Part shown: positions 9,287 to 18,175 of the stretch, one piece after another | Layout: every line of letters starts with the position of its first letter | How positions within the stretch are numbered: the stretch's first letter is position 1 | Assembly (NCBI RefSeq): GCF_033170155.1 | Contig: NZ_CP137079.1 | Span: forward strand, 2,480,001 to 2,544,000 | Origin: Raineyella sp. W15-4 | GTDB taxonomy: Bacteria; Actinomycetota; Actinomycetes; Propionibacteriales; Propionibacteriaceae | Length of the DNA stretch: 64,000 nucleotides | Direction of reading: 5' to 3' | Translations under genes and position numbers: made by a program | The notes under the pieces: generated by a model | Databases searched by the model: none | Told to the model about the DNA's origin: nothing | What the model saw: only the letters and a program-made list of their open reading frames with translations

Positions 9287-11173
9287 ATGCCGGATCGTGA
9301 CAGACGCCTGCTGCGGATCGCGTCGGCGCGGGCAGACTTCCTCGAGCGGGGAGATCCCGCCGACCTCGGCGTCTCCGAGCTGCTCGCCGCGTCCTGGCAG
9401 CGCAGCCGGGCCGCGGGGGTGGACGCGGCACGCTGGGAGGCGCCGTTCACCCCCGACTTCGATCCTCGCTCCCGACTGGCCCGGTGCGCCGAGCCGGTGC
9501 TGGCCCAGCTGCACGACGACACCGCCGACGTCGCCGTGGTGATCGCCCTGACCGACCGCAACGCCCGGCTCGTCCAGCGTCGCGATTCCTCCCGCGAGGT
9601 GGGCCGGCTGCTCGACCGGGTCGACTTCGTGCCGGGCTTCGCGTACGCCGAGGACTCGGTCGGGACCAACGGCATCGGCACGGTGATCGAGTCGGGGCGG
9701 CCGCTGTCGATCGTCGGTCCGGAGCACTACTCCGAACAGTTACAGCAGTTCGCCTGTACCGGTTCGCCGATCATCGACCCGCTGACCGGCCGGGTCGAGG
9801 GCATCCTCGACCTGTCGACCCTGGCCGACGCCTGGACCCCGCTGATGCACACGCTGGTGAAGTCGGCCGCGAAGGACATCAGCCGCAACCTGCTGCTCGA
9901 CCGCAGCCAGGCCCAGCAGGCGCTGTTCGAGACGTACGTACGGGCCGACGCCCGGGCGACCCGGCAGGCGGTGTTCGCCTTCGGCGAGTCGACCTGCATG
10001 CTGAACGCGGCGGCCGAGGGCCTCTTCTCCGGCGAGGAGCAGCGGGCGATCCGCCGCCACGCCGCATTCGTGATGACCCGCCGCGACCGCGCCAGCGACA
10101 CGGTCGACCTCGCCTCGGGACGCCGGATCCGGTTGCGCGGCACGCGCATCCTCACCGGCGGACAGACCGCGGGCCTCGTCGTCATCGTCGAGCTGATCGA
10201 CCCGACCGCACCCCACCCGAGCGGACCGGCACAGACCGGTGCCGACGCCGAGCCCCAGGGCACACCGTTCACCATCGAGCGGCTGCCCGATGTCGCCGCC
10301 GCGGCACCGGACCCGGCGGCCCGCGAGCTCGTCGGTGACCTGCGCCGACCGTACGTCCCGATCGCCGACGGCAGAGCCCCTGCCTGGCGTCGGGCGGGCG
10401 AGCAGTTGCAGACTGCACTGGCGAACGGCGAGCCCACGATCGTGCTCGGCGAGACCGGGTCGGGCAAGTTCACCCTGGTGGCCGAGGTCTTCCACGCGAC
10501 CCACCCCGGCGGGCGGAGCATGACCATCGATCCGGGCCAACTGGACGACGCGGCCCCGTTCGATCTCGTCACGTTGCCGACCACCCACCAGCCGACGCTG
10601 TGCATCGTCCCCAACATCGACCAGGCGACCACCGCCGGCGTCACCTTCCTCGACCGGCTGCTCCCGGCACTGGCCCGATCCGGCGGCCGGGCCACGGTGG
10701 CGGTCACGCTCTCCGATGCCCGCCTTGACGCCGATCTCCCGTTCCGGGCCCTGCTCGGTCACTTCACCACCGCGGTGACCGTGCCGCCGTTGCGAAGTCG
10801 CCCGGAGGACCTCGACGCGATCGTCGTCCGGCTGCTCGCCCAGCTCGAGCCGAACCGCCAGGTCCGCCTCGCCCCCCAGGCCCAGCGGACCATCGCCCGC
10901 TATTCCTGGCCGCGGAACGTCTCCCAGCTGCGTGAAGCGCTGGAGTACGCCCTGCAGCGACGCCCGGTCGGCGAGATCCGGGCCGACGACCTGCCGAGCT
11001 ACTGCCACACCAGCAAGAACCGCCCCCTCACCCCGCTGGAAACCGCCGAGCGGGACGCGATCACCGCCGCCCTCCACGATCTCGGCGGCAATCGGCAGGC
11101 GGCGGCCCAACAGCTCGGGGTGTCGCGCTCCAGCCTCTACCGGAAACTCCACCGCTACGGCATCACGCTCTGA
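9287..11173 (+). CDS. GAF/AAA+/Fis-type activator of the acetone genes, sigma-54-independent form
   Basis: 628-residue regulator related to AcoR, AcxR and MimR. A GAF-like sensor spans about residues 75-205. A reduced AAA+ domain has Walker A GETGSGK near residue 388. A Fis-type HTH forms the last 45 residues (GGNRQAAAQQLGVSRSSLYR). The AAA+ part is shortened: no GAFTGA loop is present, and the Walker B position reads LCIVPNID instead of an acidic LFLDE. Both changes fit regulators in actinobacteria that work without sigma-54, such as mycobacterial MimR. It is divergent from the acx operon and 83 bp from the thiolase gene, so it probably activates both in response to a ketone or derivative. 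Confidence 0.82.
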   Translation: MPDRDRRLLRIASARADFLERGDPADLGVSELLAASWQRSRAAGVDAARWEAPFTPDFDPRSRLARCAEPVLAQLHDDTADVAVVIALTDRNARLVQRRDSSREVGRLLDRVDFVPGFAYAEDSVGTNGIGTVIESGRPLSIVGPEHYSEQLQQFACTGSPIIDPLTGRVEGILDLSTLADAWTPLMHTLVKSAAKDISRNLLLDRSQAQQALFETYVRADARATRQAVFAFGESTCMLNAAAEGLFSGEEQRAIRRHAAFVMTRRDRASDTVDLASGRRIRLRGTRILTGGQTAGLVVIVELIDPTAPHPSGPAQTGADAEPQGTPFTIERLPDVAAAAPDPAARELVGDLRRPYVPIADGRAPAWRRAGEQLQTALANGEPTIVLGETGSGKFTLVAEVFHATHPGGRSMTIDPGQLDDAAPFDLVTLPTTHQPTLCIVPNIDQATTAGVTFLDRLLPALARSGGRATVAVTLSDARLDADLPFRALLGHFTTAVTVPPLRSRPEDLDAIVVRLLAQLEPNRQVRLAPQAQRTIARYSWPRNVSQLREALEYALQRRPVGEIRADDLPSYCHTSKNRPLTPLETAERDAITAALHDLGGNRQAAAQQLGVSRSSLYRKLHRYGITL

Positions 11174-11256
11174 GCCCGGTCACCCGCCGGGTCCCGACAC
11201 CACACGCCCGCCCGAGACATCGGCCGGGACGACATCACCGCGCCCGAAGGAGCACC

Positions 11257-12441
11257 ATGTCCGCCTCGACCACCCTGCCGGTCCGCATCGGCATCGTCGG
11301 CACCGCCCACACCCCGTTCGGCAAGCTGGCCGACGAGACCGTCGCCAGTCTGGTCGGGCAGGTGACCGTGGACGCGATCACACAGGCGGGCCTCGAGCCG
11401 TCCGACATCGACGAGGTGTATGTCTCGCACTTCAACAGTGGCCTGACCCCGTTCGCCTTCCCGTCCTCGCTGCCGCTGAGTCGGGAGCCCGGGCTGTGGG
11501 GCAAGCCGATGACCCGGGTGGAGAACGCCTGCGCCTCCGGCTCCGCAGCCGTGCACCAGGGCGTCCGGGCGATCCTCTCCGGCCTCGCCGACACCGTGTT
11601 GGTGATCGGGGTGGAGAAGATGACCCACGCCGATCGACCGACCGTGGCCCGCGCCCTGCTCGGCGCCGACATCCACCGGGCGGGCACCGACTCACCGACC
11701 GGGTTCGCCGGCAGCTTCGCCGACGTCGCGGTCGCCTACCAGGCCCGCCACCACGCCGACGAGTGGCTCGGTGACGTGCTCGCCCGGATCGCCGCGAAGA
11801 ACCACCGCAACGGCTGCGCCAACCCGTACGCCCAGTTACGCAAGGACCTCGGCTTCGAGTTCTGCCGGACGGTCTCGGACAAGAACCCGATCGTCGCCGC
11901 CCCGCTGCGCCGCACCGACTGCTCGCTGGTCAGCGACGGAGCGGCCGCGCTCGTCCTGCGCCGCGACCCGGACCATGCTCTGGCCACGATTGCCGGCCTC
12001 GGGCACGCGAACGACGCCCTCGAGCCCGAACGGCGCGACCTGACCGACTTTACCGCCGGCCGCCGGGCCGTCGCGAGCGCCCTGACGATGGCCGGGGTGA
12101 CACTGGACGACCTCGACCTCGCCGAGGTGCACGACTGCTTCACCATCGCCGAGCTCGTCGCCTACGAGATGCTCGGTCTGACTGCGCCGGGCCAGGGCCG
12201 GCGGGCGATCGAGGAGGGCTGGGTGGAGCCGGACGGGAGGCTGCCGGTGAACGTGTCCGGAGGGCTTAAGGCGAAGGGACATCCGGTCGGCGCGACAGGA
12301 GTCTCGCAACACGTGCTGGTGGCCCGGCAGCTCTCCGGCACCGCCGGCGAGCTGCAGCTGCCGCATCCACATCTCGGTCTGGTGCACAACATGGGTGGGC
12401 TGGCGGTCGCGAACTACGTGACTGTGCTGGCCGGTGCCTGA
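11257..12441 (+). CDS. thiolase (acetyl-CoA C-acetyltransferase, SCP-x-like)
   Basis: 394-residue thiolase. The nucleophile is probably Cys92, in ENACASGSAA. The HDCF motif is near residue 291 and GGLKAKGHPVGATG near 335-348, as in SCP-x/lipid-transfer-type thiolases rather than classic AtoB. In this context the likely reaction is thiolysis of acetoacetyl-CoA to two acetyl-CoA, the last step of acetone use; that is inference, since the subfamily also contains longer-chain enzymes. AAGGAG precedes the ATG. It follows the activator gene on the same strand and faces metF tail to tail. Confidence 0.85.
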   Translation: MSASTTLPVRIGIVGTAHTPFGKLADETVASLVGQVTVDAITQAGLEPSDIDEVYVSHFNSGLTPFAFPSSLPLSREPGLWGKPMTRVENACASGSAAVHQGVRAILSGLADTVLVIGVEKMTHADRPTVARALLGADIHRAGTDSPTGFAGSFADVAVAYQARHHADEWLGDVLARIAAKNHRNGCANPYAQLRKDLGFEFCRTVSDKNPIVAAPLRRTDCSLVSDGAAALVLRRDPDHALATIAGLGHANDALEPERRDLTDFTAGRRAVASALTMAGVTLDDLDLAEVHDCFTIAELVAYEMLGLTAPGQGRRAIEEGWVEPDGRLPVNVSGGLKAKGHPVGATGVSQHVLVARQLSGTAGELQLPHPHLGLVHNMGGLAVANYVTVLAGA

Positions 12442-12493
12442 CCCGCACCGATGTCGCCGGCGCCCGGGACCCGGGGCCAGGCGCGGGCCGGGG

Positions 12494-13435
12494 TCAGGCG
12501 CCGGGGACGCGCTCCTTCAGCCGGGAGAAGATCTCCCGGGTCGCCCGGGACCGGTTCAGGGTGAAGTAGTGCAGCCCGGGGGCGCCGCCGGCCAGCAGCT
12601 GCTCGCAGAGCTCCACCCCGATCTCCACGCCGACCCGGTGGACGGCATCGGGATCGTCGCCGACGGCCTGCAGCCGGGAGACGATCCGGACCGGCAGCGC
12701 GGCACCGGACAGCGCCGCGAAACGCTCGATCTGCCCCAGGTTGGTCACCGGTTGGATACCGGGGATGATCGGCAGGTCGCAGCCCAGGGCGCGGACCCGG
12801 TCGACCAGCTCGAAGTAGCGGTCCGGCTCGAAGAACAGCTGGGTGATCGCGAACGAGGCGCCGGCCTCCTGCTTCTCGACCAGGATCCGGGCGTCCAGCG
12901 CGGCGTCGCGCCGGTCGGGGTGCAGGTCGGGGAACGCCGCCACCCCGATCACCGCGGCGGGATTGCGGCGGCGGATCAGCCGGACGAGTTCGGTGGCGTT
13001 GTCCAGCCCCTGCGGGTGCCGGACCCACGGCACGGTCGGCCCACCCGGCATGTCACCGCGGACCGCCAGGAGGTGGTGGATCCCCGCCTCGGCATACCTG
13101 TCGATCACCTCGGCGAGCTCGTCGACCGGCTGGCTGACGCAGGTCAGGTGGCCCATCACCTGCATCACGTGGGCCCCGGGGTCACGGGCCAGCCGCTCGT
13201 TCATCAACTGGGCCAGCCGGGCGGTGATGGTGACGGTCATGTCCCGCCGCGAGCCGCTGGCACCGTACGTCACCGAGACGAAGTCGGGCGCCAGGTCGTC
13301 GAGCTCGCGCAGGGACTGCCAGAGCAGGGCGTCGCCCTCGAGCGTCTTCGGCGGGAAGAACTCGAAGGAATGCAGCGTACGGTCACCGGTGCGCAGCATC
13401 TCGTCGATCGTCCGGGGCTCCATGGCGCTCACCAT
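12494..13435 (-). CDS. metF: methylenetetrahydrofolate reductase
   Basis: About 310 residues with the MetF barrel, reducing 5,10-methylene-THF to 5-methyl-THF for methionine synthesis. The EFFPPK segment near the N-terminus is the family signature, and the FAITQLFFEPD and PGIQPV segments match too. The start is uncertain: ATG at 13435, GTG at 13432 and ATG at 13423 are in frame and none has a clear ribosome binding site. CATTAT overlaps the first ATG and would suit a leaderless message starting at 13423. The gene is divergent from the polyprenyl synthase gene, 39 bp away, an arrangement resembling Rv2172c/Rv2173 of M. tuberculosis. Confidence 0.92.
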   Translation of the reverse strand: MVSAMEPRTIDEMLRTGDRTLHSFEFFPPKTLEGDALLWQSLRELDDLAPDFVSVTYGASGSRRDMTVTITARLAQLMNERLARDPGAHVMQVMGHLTCVSQPVDELAEVIDRYAEAGIHHLLAVRGDMPGGPTVPWVRHPQGLDNATELVRLIRRRNPAAVIGVAAFPDLHPDRRDAALDARILVEKQEAGASFAITQLFFEPDRYFELVDRVRALGCDLPIIPGIQPVTNLGQIERFAALSGAALPVRIVSRLQAVGDDPDAVHRVGVEIGVELCEQLLAGGAPGLHYFTLNRSRATREIFSRLKERVPGA

Positions 13436-13462
13436 AATGTGGCCGATTTGCGGCCGACGCCC

Positions 13463-13474
13463 TAGGCTCAATCC
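13463..13474 (+). promoter_or_regulatory. leaderless promoter: TAGGCT then 6 bases to GTG
   Basis: A TANNNT -10 hexamer lies six bases from the GTG of the polyprenyl synthase gene and there is no ribosome binding site. Transcription would therefore begin at or next to the start codon. Confidence 0.65.
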
Positions 13475-14584
13475 GTGGTCAACCGTCTCGATCCCGCTCA
13501 GCCGCTCGCCGCCGAGTTCCGCCAGGACGTCCAGGACGCCCTCACCGGCTTTCTCACCGAGCAGCGTCAGGTGCTGGCCGGGATCGGCACCGAGCTCGAC
13601 CCGATGGCCGAGCTCGCCGAGGTGTTCACCGGCGGCGGCAAGCGGCTGCGACCGGCGTTCGCCCTGTGGGGGTACGTGGCCGCGGCCGGCCGGCCGGGCG
13701 ACGAGGCGTACGCCGCCCTGGTCGGGGCCGCCGCCAGCCTGGAGCTGCTGCACGTGTCCGCGCTGATGCACGACGACGTGATGGACAACTCCGACACCCG
13801 CCGCGGCGTCCCTGCGGCGCATCTGCAGTTCGCCGCGCTGCACGACGCGTACGACTGGGCCGGCTCGGGTGAGCAGTTCGGCCGGGCCGGGGCGATCCTG
13901 CTCGGCGACCTGCTGGTGATGTGGTCCGACGAGATGGTGCACGCGGCCGGACTGCCGCTCGAGGTGCTGCAGCGCGCGCTGCCCTACCTCGCGGCGATGC
14001 GCACCGAGGTGACCTGCGGGCAGTTCCTCGACGTGGTCGCCCAGGCCCAGCACCTGCGCCCCGACCGGCTGCAGGACAACGTCGAGCAGGTCCGCCGGGT
14101 GGTGGAGTACAAGTCGGCCCGCTACTCGGTGCGCCGGCCGGTCCAGTTCGGCGCGGCACTGGGCGGCGCCGGCGAGGACGCCCAGGAGGCGTTGGCGGCG
14201 TACGGCTCGCCGCTGGGCCGGGCCTTCCAGTACCGCGACGACCTGCTCGGGGTGTTCGGCGACGAGGGCGTGATCGGCAAGCCGGCCGGCGGGGACCTGC
14301 GCGAGGGCAAGCACACCCTCCTGCTCGCGTACGCGCTGGCGGGGTCCCGGGACGCCGGCCGCAACCGGCTGCTCAGCCTGGTCGGCTCCCCCGACCTCAG
14401 CGAGGAGGGCATCGCCGAGGCGCGTGAGATCATCGTCGCCAGCGGCGCCCGGGACAAGGTCGAGGCCGACATCGAGTCGCACCTGGACCGGGCTCTCGCC
14501 GCGCTGGAGGGGGCGCCGATCAGCGACGATGGTCGCCAGGCGCTCATCGGGCTGGCTCACGCCGCGGTGCGCCGCAGCCACTGA
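13475..14584 (+). CDS. trans-polyprenyl diphosphate synthase
   Basis: 369-residue isoprenyl diphosphate synthase that condenses IPP with allylic diphosphates. The first Asp-rich motif is HDDVMD near residue 98, preceded by GGGKRLRP for diphosphate binding. The second region, YRDDLLGVFGDE, lies near residue 252. Chain length (GGPP or longer) cannot be set from sequence alone. It corresponds in position to idsA2 (Rv2173) beside a PASTA kinase in related genomes. Translation starts at a GTG in a leaderless arrangement. Confidence 0.9.
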   Translation: MVNRLDPAQPLAAEFRQDVQDALTGFLTEQRQVLAGIGTELDPMAELAEVFTGGGKRLRPAFALWGYVAAAGRPGDEAYAALVGAAASLELLHVSALMHDDVMDNSDTRRGVPAAHLQFAALHDAYDWAGSGEQFGRAGAILLGDLLVMWSDEMVHAAGLPLEVLQRALPYLAAMRTEVTCGQFLDVVAQAQHLRPDRLQDNVEQVRRVVEYKSARYSVRRPVQFGAALGGAGEDAQEALAAYGSPLGRAFQYRDDLLGVFGDEGVIGKPAGGDLREGKHTLLLAYALAGSRDAGRNRLLSLVGSPDLSEEGIAEAREIIVASGARDKVEADIESHLDRALAALEGAPISDDGRQALIGLAHAAVRRSH

Positions 14585-14770
14585 CCCGCCCGCCGGCGGG
14601 AGCGCGGCACGGGGCGGGGCGGGGCAGCCGATCGCCAACGGAGGCCGGCAGCTGAGTGAACGCTGTGAACTCCGCCGTGTCGCTACCCCGGAAACCCTCG
14701 ACCCCACCTCTAGACTCATGTGCCGAGGCTGACACGGCCCCTTCCCCATTCGACCGTGTTAGGAGCAGAC

Positions 14771-16930
14771 GTGACCCATTCCAGCACTGTCGTCGACCCC
14801 TTGATCGGCCGAGCCCTCGATGATCGCTACGAGATCATCGCGCGCCTGGCCCGCGGTGGCATGGCCACCGTCTACCGCGCGGAGGACCGGCGGCTCGACC
14901 GCACCGTCGCGGTCAAGGTCATGCACGAGGGCCTCGGTGACGACCAGGACTTCGCGACGAACTTCGATCGCGAGGCCCGGGCGGCCGCGCACCTGTCGCA
15001 TCCCAACATAGTCTCAGTTTTCGATCAGGGCAACGATTTCGGCCGTCCGTACATCGTGATGGAACTGGTCGAGGGCTCGACCCTGCGGCGACTGGTCAGT
15101 CGCGACGCTCCGCTGACCCCGACCCGGTCGCTGGACCTGATCGACCCGATCCTGTCGGCCCTCGCGGCCGCGCACGACTCCGGGCTGATCCACCGGGACG
15201 TGAAGCCGGAGAACGTCCTGATCTCGCGCCGCGGCCTGTTGAAGGTCGCCGATTTCGGTCTCGCCCGGGCGGTGACCGCCCAGTCCGCCGCCGCGACCCA
15301 GGGACTGCTGGTCGGCACAGTCTCCTACCTGCCGCCCGAGCTGGTCGAGCACGGCTACGCCGACACCCGCTCGGACGTCTACTCGGCCGGCATCATGCTG
15401 TTCGAGATGCTGACCGGCAGGAAGCCGCACACCGGTGACACCCCGATCCAGGTGGCGTACGCCCACGTCCACCGCGACGTCCCGAAGCCGTCCGCCTGGG
15501 TCGACACCGACTGGCGCCGGTCCCCGGACGGCATCCCGCCCTACCTGGACGCCCTGGTCGGCGCCGCCACCGCACGCGACCCGGACCGGCGTCCCCGCGA
15601 TGCCCGGGCCTTCCTCGACGGGGTCCGGCGCGCCCGCAAGGCGCTGTCCTCCGGGATCATGCACGACCCGCACCTGACCACCCTGCTCGCGGACCCGAAC
15701 TCCCTCGACGACACCGAGCCGGTCGACATCGAGTACACCCCCACCCGCCGGGCGATGGCCGCGCTGGCCGACGCGCACGCGGCCGCGGCCGCCGGGGCAG
15801 CGGAGACGATCGCCACCGCGGCCACCGCCGGGGCAACCGACGCGACCGAGGCGGCACCGCCGGTCGATACGACCGAGGCAGCCGACGCGACCACCGCCGA
15901 GGCGCCGGCCCCCGCCCCGGCATCGTCACCGGCGGTGCCCCGGTCCGGGACCCCCACCGTCGAGGCCGGATCTGAGCCGGTCGAGCCGGTGGACACCGAA
16001 TGGGCCGATTCCGGGGCGTACGAGATCGCCCGCGAGACGCGCCGCCGGCGCACCCGCCGGGCGGTGTCGATCGTCATCACGCTGGTGACGGTCCTCGCGC
16101 TCACCGTCGGTGTGTGGTGGCTGGCCGCCGGACGCTATCTGCCCGCCCCCGCAGTGACCAGCCTGACCCAGCCGGAGGCGGCGGCCGCCGTCAAGGCCGC
16201 CGGACTGGCGTTCGCCACCACCGAGGAGTTCTCGGAGACCGTGCCGACCGGCCGGGTGATCGCCACGGTGCCCGGCCCCGGCGAGGAGATCGCCCGGGGG
16301 GCCACCCTGACCGCCGTGCTGTCCAAGGGCCCGGAGCGCTACGACGTGCCACCGGTGCTCGGCACGGACAGCGCCGCTGCCCAGGACTCGCTGCGGGCCG
16401 CGCATCTGGCCGTCGGCACCGTCGCCGAGGCCTGGAGCGAGGACGTGGCCGAGGGCAGCGTGATCTCGGCGTCGGTGCAGCCCGGCACCTCGGTCAAGCC
16501 CGGCACGGCCGTCGACCTGACCGTGTCGAAGGGCCGCCAGCCGATCACCGTCACCACCTGGTACAACCGGGACGCCAAGGACGCCGTGGCCATGCTGGCG
16601 GGCAAGGGCCTCCGGGTGGTCACCGGGGAGGACTTCTCCGACCAGGTGGCGGCCGGCAAGGTGATGGGCCAGACCCCGGCCGACGGCACCCTGTACCGCG
16701 GCGACACGGTGGCACTCACCATCTCCAAGGGGCCGCCACAGGTGGCGGTGCCGGACGTCAAGGGGAAGTCGGTGCAGGACGCCCAGGACGCGATGACCAA
16801 GGCCGGCTTCAAGACCACCACCCAACCGGTCGACGTCAACTACCTCGGCCTGGGCTACGTCGCCCGCACCTCCTCCGACCCCGGGACGATGGTCGCCAAG
16901 GGCAGCACCATCACCCTCTTCCTGGTCTGA
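14771..16930 (+). CDS. pknL: PASTA-domain serine/threonine protein kinase
   Basis: Membrane kinase of 719 residues. The catalytic domain spans about 18-285: Gly loop ARGGMATVY, VAVKVM Lys near 50, HRDVKPEN near 140, and DFG-type ADFGLARA. An Ala/Thr/Pro-rich linker follows. One transmembrane helix lies at about 431-452, and the outer part holds four PASTA repeats expected to sense peptidoglycan fragments. I chose the GTG at 14771 because AGGAG lies five bases before it; the longer frame from 14720 has no ribosome binding site. The PknL name rests on position between the polyprenyl synthase and aroG genes. Confidence 0.92.
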   Translation: MTHSSTVVDPLIGRALDDRYEIIARLARGGMATVYRAEDRRLDRTVAVKVMHEGLGDDQDFATNFDREARAAAHLSHPNIVSVFDQGNDFGRPYIVMELVEGSTLRRLVSRDAPLTPTRSLDLIDPILSALAAAHDSGLIHRDVKPENVLISRRGLLKVADFGLARAVTAQSAAATQGLLVGTVSYLPPELVEHGYADTRSDVYSAGIMLFEMLTGRKPHTGDTPIQVAYAHVHRDVPKPSAWVDTDWRRSPDGIPPYLDALVGAATARDPDRRPRDARAFLDGVRRARKALSSGIMHDPHLTTLLADPNSLDDTEPVDIEYTPTRRAMAALADAHAAAAAGAAETIATAATAGATDATEAAPPVDTTEAADATTAEAPAPAPASSPAVPRSGTPTVEAGSEPVEPVDTEWADSGAYEIARETRRRRTRRAVSIVITLVTVLALTVGVWWLAAGRYLPAPAVTSLTQPEAAAAVKAAGLAFATTEEFSETVPTGRVIATVPGPGEEIARGATLTAVLSKGPERYDVPPVLGTDSAAAQDSLRAAHLAVGTVAEAWSEDVAEGSVISASVQPGTSVKPGTAVDLTVSKGRQPITVTTWYNRDAKDAVAMLAGKGLRVVTGEDFSDQVAAGKVMGQTPADGTLYRGDTVALTISKGPPQVAVPDVKGKSVQDAQDAMTKAGFKTTTQPVDVNYLGLGYVARTSSDPGTMVAKGSTITLFLV

Positions 16931-16995
16931 TGCCCTTCCCGGTCTGCAGCCGCCCCCGGCCGGGGAGCGTGATTCGTGCCACGTCCCGGGGCCAG

Positions 16996-17017
16996 GTCCC
17001 GGGCGGTGGCCCGGGAC
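16996..17017 (+). terminator. hairpin after the PASTA kinase gene
   Basis: Perfect 9-bp stem (GTCCCGGGC/GCCCGGGAC) with a four-base loop, 65 bp after the kinase stop. There is no T-run, as is common in this genome. Confidence 0.45.
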
Positions 17018-17069
17018 GGACCCACCCCCGTCGACCGTCCTTCCTGAGCCGTGCCTGTGCCGCCGGACG

Positions 17070-17084
17070 ATAACGATTCGTTAT
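17070..17084. promoter_or_regulatory. AT-rich palindrome ATAACGATTCGTTAT, probable operator
   Basis: A perfect palindrome with seven-base arms and a one-base centre. It ends 17 bp before the TACCCT at 17102-17107, so it would cover the -35 region of the cutinase promoter. It is conspicuously AT-rich for this genome. The regulator is unknown. Confidence 0.5.
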
Positions 17085-17101
17085 TCGGCGGACCGCCCCC
17101 G

Positions 17102-17107
17102 TACCCT
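17102..17107 (+). promoter_or_regulatory. probable -10 box TACCCT of the cutinase gene
   Basis: TANNNT hexamer about 75 bp upstream of the chosen cutinase start, just downstream of the palindrome. Confidence 0.4.
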
Positions 17108-17182
17108 GATCACAGACCTTCATCAGGGCGCCGGGGCCTCCGCCCCCGGAACACCGCCCTTGCCCGACCCGAGGAACACTGC

Positions 17183-18175
17183 GTGCGCTTCCCCCGCTTG
17201 ACCCGCCTCGCCACCCTCGCCGGCATGCTCCGTCCCGACCGATCCCCCGTCTTCGCCCGACAGTCCCTCGGCCGCCGCCGGCGTCGCCGCGTGGCGGCCG
17301 GCCTCGGCGCCGGTCTCGCCCTCTACGGTGCGATCGTCGGGATGCCCGCCGATGCGGCGACGCGGACCGCTCCCGATCCCCAGATGACCACGGTCATCCC
17401 GTGCCAGGACGTGATGTTCATCGGCGTCCGGGGATCCGGTGAGACCCCGGAGTCGAGCCTCTACGGGATGGGCCCGGAGTCGGCCCTCGCCTGGCAGCAG
17501 TACCGGATGGAGATCCCGGGCCACTCCGCCTCGGCGATGTCGATCGACTATCCCTCGACGCCGGTCACCACTCTCGCCTCCCCGTACTCCTCCCAGGACT
17601 TCTTCCGCAGCATCGACACCGGGGTGACCAAGCTCGAGGCGGTGCTGGCCGAGCGATCGGTCAACTGCCCCACCGAGCACTACGTACTCTCCGGGAAGTC
17701 GCAGGGCGCGATCGTCACCCACCGCGCGATGGCCGACATGGCCGCCCACCCCTCGGCGTACGGCCCGGGGCTGATGGACCGGATCGACGGGGTGCTGGAG
17801 ATCGCCGACCCCGACCGGCTCCCCGACGACTCGGGTCATCTCTACGGCACCACCGCCACCGGCACGGACCACTACGGCATCTCGTACGCGGCGCCGTTCA
17901 TGGCCGGCAACCGCTACCGCCCGACCGCCTCGGACGTGGACACCTTCTGGGACCACCCGGACCGCTGGCACACCATCTGCAATGCCGGCGACTCGGTGTG
18001 CGACTTCACCGTGTCCAGCGCCTCGCCCTCGAACATGCTGCGCGGCTTCGACATCCACATGAACAGCTACCTGACCGACCCGACCGCCGTACGTCAGGCC
18101 GCGTCCGATGTCGCCGCCCAGACCCGGTCACGGACGACGGCGCCGGAACAGACCTCGAAGCCCGCGCTGGCCTGA
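17183..18175 (+). CDS. secreted cutinase-family esterase
   Basis: 330-residue alpha/beta hydrolase of the cutinase family, likely exported. The basic N-terminal run LGRRRRRR is followed by a hydrophobic stretch ending in PADAA, which looks like a signal peptide preceded by an extension. The nucleophile motif GKSQG places the Ser near residue 172, and CNAGDSVCD near 274 supplies the family's catalytic Asp and paired Cys. The GTG at 17183 has GAGGA eight bases upstream. Substrates could be cutin-like polyesters, triacylglycerols or envelope lipids. The last 48 bases overlap the end of the convergent phosphatase gene. Confidence 0.85.
   Translation: MRFPRLTRLATLAGMLRPDRSPVFARQSLGRRRRRRVAAGLGAGLALYGAIVGMPADAATRTAPDPQMTTVIPCQDVMFIGVRGSGETPESSLYGMGPESALAWQQYRMEIPGHSASAMSIDYPSTPVTTLASPYSSQDFFRSIDTGVTKLEAVLAERSVNCPTEHYVLSGKSQGAIVTHRAMADMAAHPSAYGPGLMDRIDGVLEIADPDRLPDDSGHLYGTTATGTDHYGISYAAPFMAGNRYRPTASDVDTFWDHPDRWHTICNAGDSVCDFTVSSASPSNMLRGFDIHMNSYLTDPTAVRQAASDVAAQTRSRTTAPEQTSKPALA

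Noticed and set aside
6691-9681. Long minus-strand frame extending acxC upstream through the HyuA-type gene
   Set aside because: Only the last 141 codons match acxC. The upstream part is an Arg/Pro/Gly-rich shadow of the gene at 7158-9074, and a proper ribosome binding site marks 7116.
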